Shown here piece after piece: positions 5,448 through 6,929 of a DNA stretch of 6,929 bases. This DNA comes from Gorillibacterium sp. (GTDB lineage: Bacteria > Bacillota > Bacilli > Paenibacillales > NBRC-103111), in the NCBI GenBank assembly GCA_023511325.1, contig JAIMBU010000135.1, forward strand, positions 1-6,929, in the 5' to 3' direction. Each line of letters begins with the position of its first letter. The first letter of the stretch is position 1. The notes beneath the pieces are model-generated. The model was not told where the DNA came from, did not search any database, and worked only from the letters and a program-made list of their open reading frames with translations. A program made the translations under genes and the position numbers.

Positions 5448-6350
5448 CTACTCCCCTCCATACGTTACCCATTTTTTTGAGCTCTTGAAGACCAGCCAGG
5501 TCACTAGCGCTGTAAGCAGGAATAACACCCAGGCCATCGCACTTGCATGCCCCATCTTGAAGTCGACAAACGCTTCCCGGTAGAGCAGAATCGCATAGAA
5601 TAGCAGTGATTTCTCCGGCCCTGCCATCGTCTGATCTGGACCAGAGGCTGTTAAAGAGGCGAGCATAAAGGCTTGGGCAAAAAACTGGAAGTACGTAATT
5701 AAACTCATGATCAGTTGAAACAGAATGATCGGCGATATGCTCGGTATGGTGACATGAAAAAATTTACGCAATGATCCCGCTCCATCAATATCCGCTGCCT
5801 CATACAAGCTTTTGGATACACCCTGCAAAGCAGCTAGGAAAATAATCATAATGCCGCCCGAACCCCAGGCCAACATGATAATAAGCGAGGGTTTCGTCCA
5901 GGCAGAATCGAGCAGCCAGTTGGGGCCATTGATTCCTAAGCTCTTTAATACCGAATTGATCAGCCCGCTTTGTGGATTGAGCACCCACATCCAGACGAGC
6001 GAGGAGGCGATGACCGGTACAATCGAAGGTATGTAGAACAAAGTACGAAAGATCGATTGCCCGCGAAGCTTCATGTTCAACATAAGGGCCATCATCAGTC
6101 CACTGAACAGGCTGATTGGTGTTGCCAGAATGACCATGTACATGGTGTTCTTAATGCTCTTGAGGACTTCTCGTTCTTCTAGTATCCATTTGTAATTGTC
6201 TAAGCCAACCCATTTGAGTGGCTTAAACAGGTTGAAATCTGTAAAGCTGTAGAACAGAGAAGCTCCGGTTGGATATAACGTAAATAGTAGAAACCCGATA
6301 ATGAATGGCGCCGCAAACATCAATCCTGTCAGATTAGTTCGTCTTCTCAT
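5448..6350 (-). CDS. Sugar ABC transporter permease, MalF/UgpA type
   Basis: A 300-residue membrane subunit, partner of the next permease. A basic MRRR start precedes about six membrane segments, roughly at 10-30, 70-92, 105-124, 155-175, 205-230 and 270-288. The EAA coupling loop reads YEAADIDGAGSLRKF followed by TIP (about 183-203), with all key residues present. NTMYMV near 68 and FRTLFYIPSIVP near 101 are typical of the UgpA/MalF class. The length is normal and there is no large MalF-type periplasmic insertion. AAGGG lies about 5 nt before the ATG. No ATP-binding gene is present; Firmicute CUT1 importers commonly share one ATPase (MsmX/MsiK type) encoded elsewhere, which would explain this. 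Confidence 0.95.
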   Translation of the reverse strand: MRRRTNLTGLMFAAPFIIGFLLFTLYPTGASLFYSFTDFNLFKPLKWVGLDNYKWILEEREVLKSIKNTMYMVILATPISLFSGLMMALMLNMKLRGQSIFRTLFYIPSIVPVIASSLVWMWVLNPQSGLINSVLKSLGINGPNWLLDSAWTKPSLIIMLAWGSGGIMIIFLAALQGVSKSLYEAADIDGAGSLRKFFHVTIPSISPIILFQLIMSLITYFQFFAQAFMLASLTASGPDQTMAGPEKSLLFYAILLYREAFVDFKMGHASAMAWVLFLLTALVTWLVFKSSKKWVTYGGE

Positions 6351-6547
6351 TCCAACCCTTCTTCCTCCGCGGAATCAGTCGGCCAAGGCTTTTGCCACGT
6401 CTTGAGGGCAACGGTTCCCTCATGGATACCGTTGCCCACCATGACGCTTACCAATCAAGTGTCCTGAAAACTTCAGCCACCGATTATTTTTTCAACCTAC
6501 TATCCATAATCCATGGATATACCCTAAAGATGATGACATCCAGCCTT
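6351..6547 (-). promoter_or_regulatory. Intercistronic gap with hairpins between binding-protein and permease genes
   Basis: This 197-bp gap is the longest inside the operon. It contains a perfect 10-bp stem, GGGCAACGGT/ACCGTTGCCC (6406-6415/6428-6437), with a 12-nt loop. Two smaller inverted repeats follow: CTGAA/TTCAG (6464-6468/6472-6476) and TATCCAT/ATGGATA (6501-6507/6513-6519). None has a minus-strand U-tract, so full termination is unlikely. Such structures after a binding-protein gene often protect its mRNA or lower downstream expression, giving more binding protein than permease. No separate promoter is evident and no coding frame is supported. Confidence 0.5.
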
Positions 6548-6929
6548 TTATTTAAGCAGGTCTTCTGTGCGGCTTTGCATTTTCTTCAGCGTTTCTTCTG
6601 GCGTTTGTCTCAGGTTATACATCGCTTCGAATTCTTCCTTGATAACTTTGTTGAGAATATCAGCTAAGGGTTGGATATTGGGCAACGACTTTATGTTCTT
6701 GTTCTTGGAGAATTCGATGAACGTTGCAGAGTCTGCAACATCGGCAAATAATGGACTGTCCATAGCTGTTACTCTTGAAGGAATATTGCCCATGCCACTC
6801 ATGAATTTGGCCAGTTCTTCTGAGGAGTACATAAATTTCATGAATTCCCAAGCGCCTTCTGTGTTCTTGGCGTTCTTAGCAATGTAGAAGATTGAGCTTC
6901 CATTTTCTCTGCTACCCGAAAACTCAGGG
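6548..6929 (-). CDS. Sugar ABC transporter solute-binding protein, C-terminal part (5' end outside window)
   Basis: The frame is open from the right window edge to TAA at 6550-6548, giving about 127 C-terminal residues. The sequence has the family-1 extracellular binding protein pattern: GSRENGSSIFYIAKNAKN, then EGAWEFMKFMYSSEELAKFM, GNIPSRV near the hinge region, and a C-terminal helix with QTPEETLKKMQ before the end. In full-length relatives (about 420-450 residues) this forms part of the second lobe and the C-terminal helices. The signal peptide, lipobox cysteine and most ligand residues lie beyond the edge and cannot be checked. It precedes two permeases in the usual importer order and would deliver the sugar to them from the outer face of the membrane. 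Confidence 0.9.
   Translation of the reverse strand, partial: PEFSGSRENGSSIFYIAKNAKNTEGAWEFMKFMYSSEELAKFMSGMGNIPSRVTAMDSPLFADVADSATFIEFSKNKNIKSLPNIQPLADILNKVIKEEFEAMYNLRQTPEETLKKMQSRTEDLLK

Overview
The window looks like chromosomal DNA from a spore-forming Firmicute of the Paenibacillus type. This rests on moderate GC content, strong GGAGG-like ribosome binding sites, sugar ABC-importer genes with no ATPase gene beside them, a thermitase-like subtilase, and long intergenic inverted repeats. No rRNA or other marker gene is present, so the genus is an inference. Every supported gene is on the minus strand, so the window reads right to left.

Right part (6929 down to 2044) is an amino-sugar uptake and catabolism operon. 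In transcription order it encodes: the C-terminal part of a sugar-binding lipoprotein-type solute-binding protein (cut by the window edge), a leader-like gap with a strong hairpin, two MalF/MalG-type permeases 3 bp apart, NanE (N-acetylmannosamine-6-phosphate 2-epimerase), a TIM-barrel sugar isomerase/epimerase overlapping nanE by 4 bp, and a ROK-family sugar kinase. The simplest reading is import of a ManNAc-type or sialic-acid-related sugar, phosphorylation by the ROK kinase, and epimerisation by NanE to GlcNAc-6-P for glycolysis. The TIM-barrel enzyme is not part of the textbook nan pathway and is the main functional unknown. No NanA lyase, NagA/NagB, regulator or ATPase lies in the window; some may lie upstream, beyond 6929.

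Middle part (1567-2043) is a 477-bp gap without a convincing gene. It holds a probable terminator for the operon, a degenerate palindrome of about 176 bp built from four copies of a 20-bp motif at exactly mirror-symmetric positions, and a hairpin just upstream of the protease start.

Left part (1566 down to 1) holds a thermitase-like serine protease with a full catalytic triad but no signal peptide, then a strong two-way terminator. Next come a promoter region with two direct repeats and the first 21 codons of another minus-strand gene that runs off the left edge.

I see no phage, CRISPR, transposase or clearly new multi-gene system. The points most worth a second look are the unexplained isomerase inside the nan-type operon, the mirror-symmetric repeat, and the leaderless protease with an altered serine motif.
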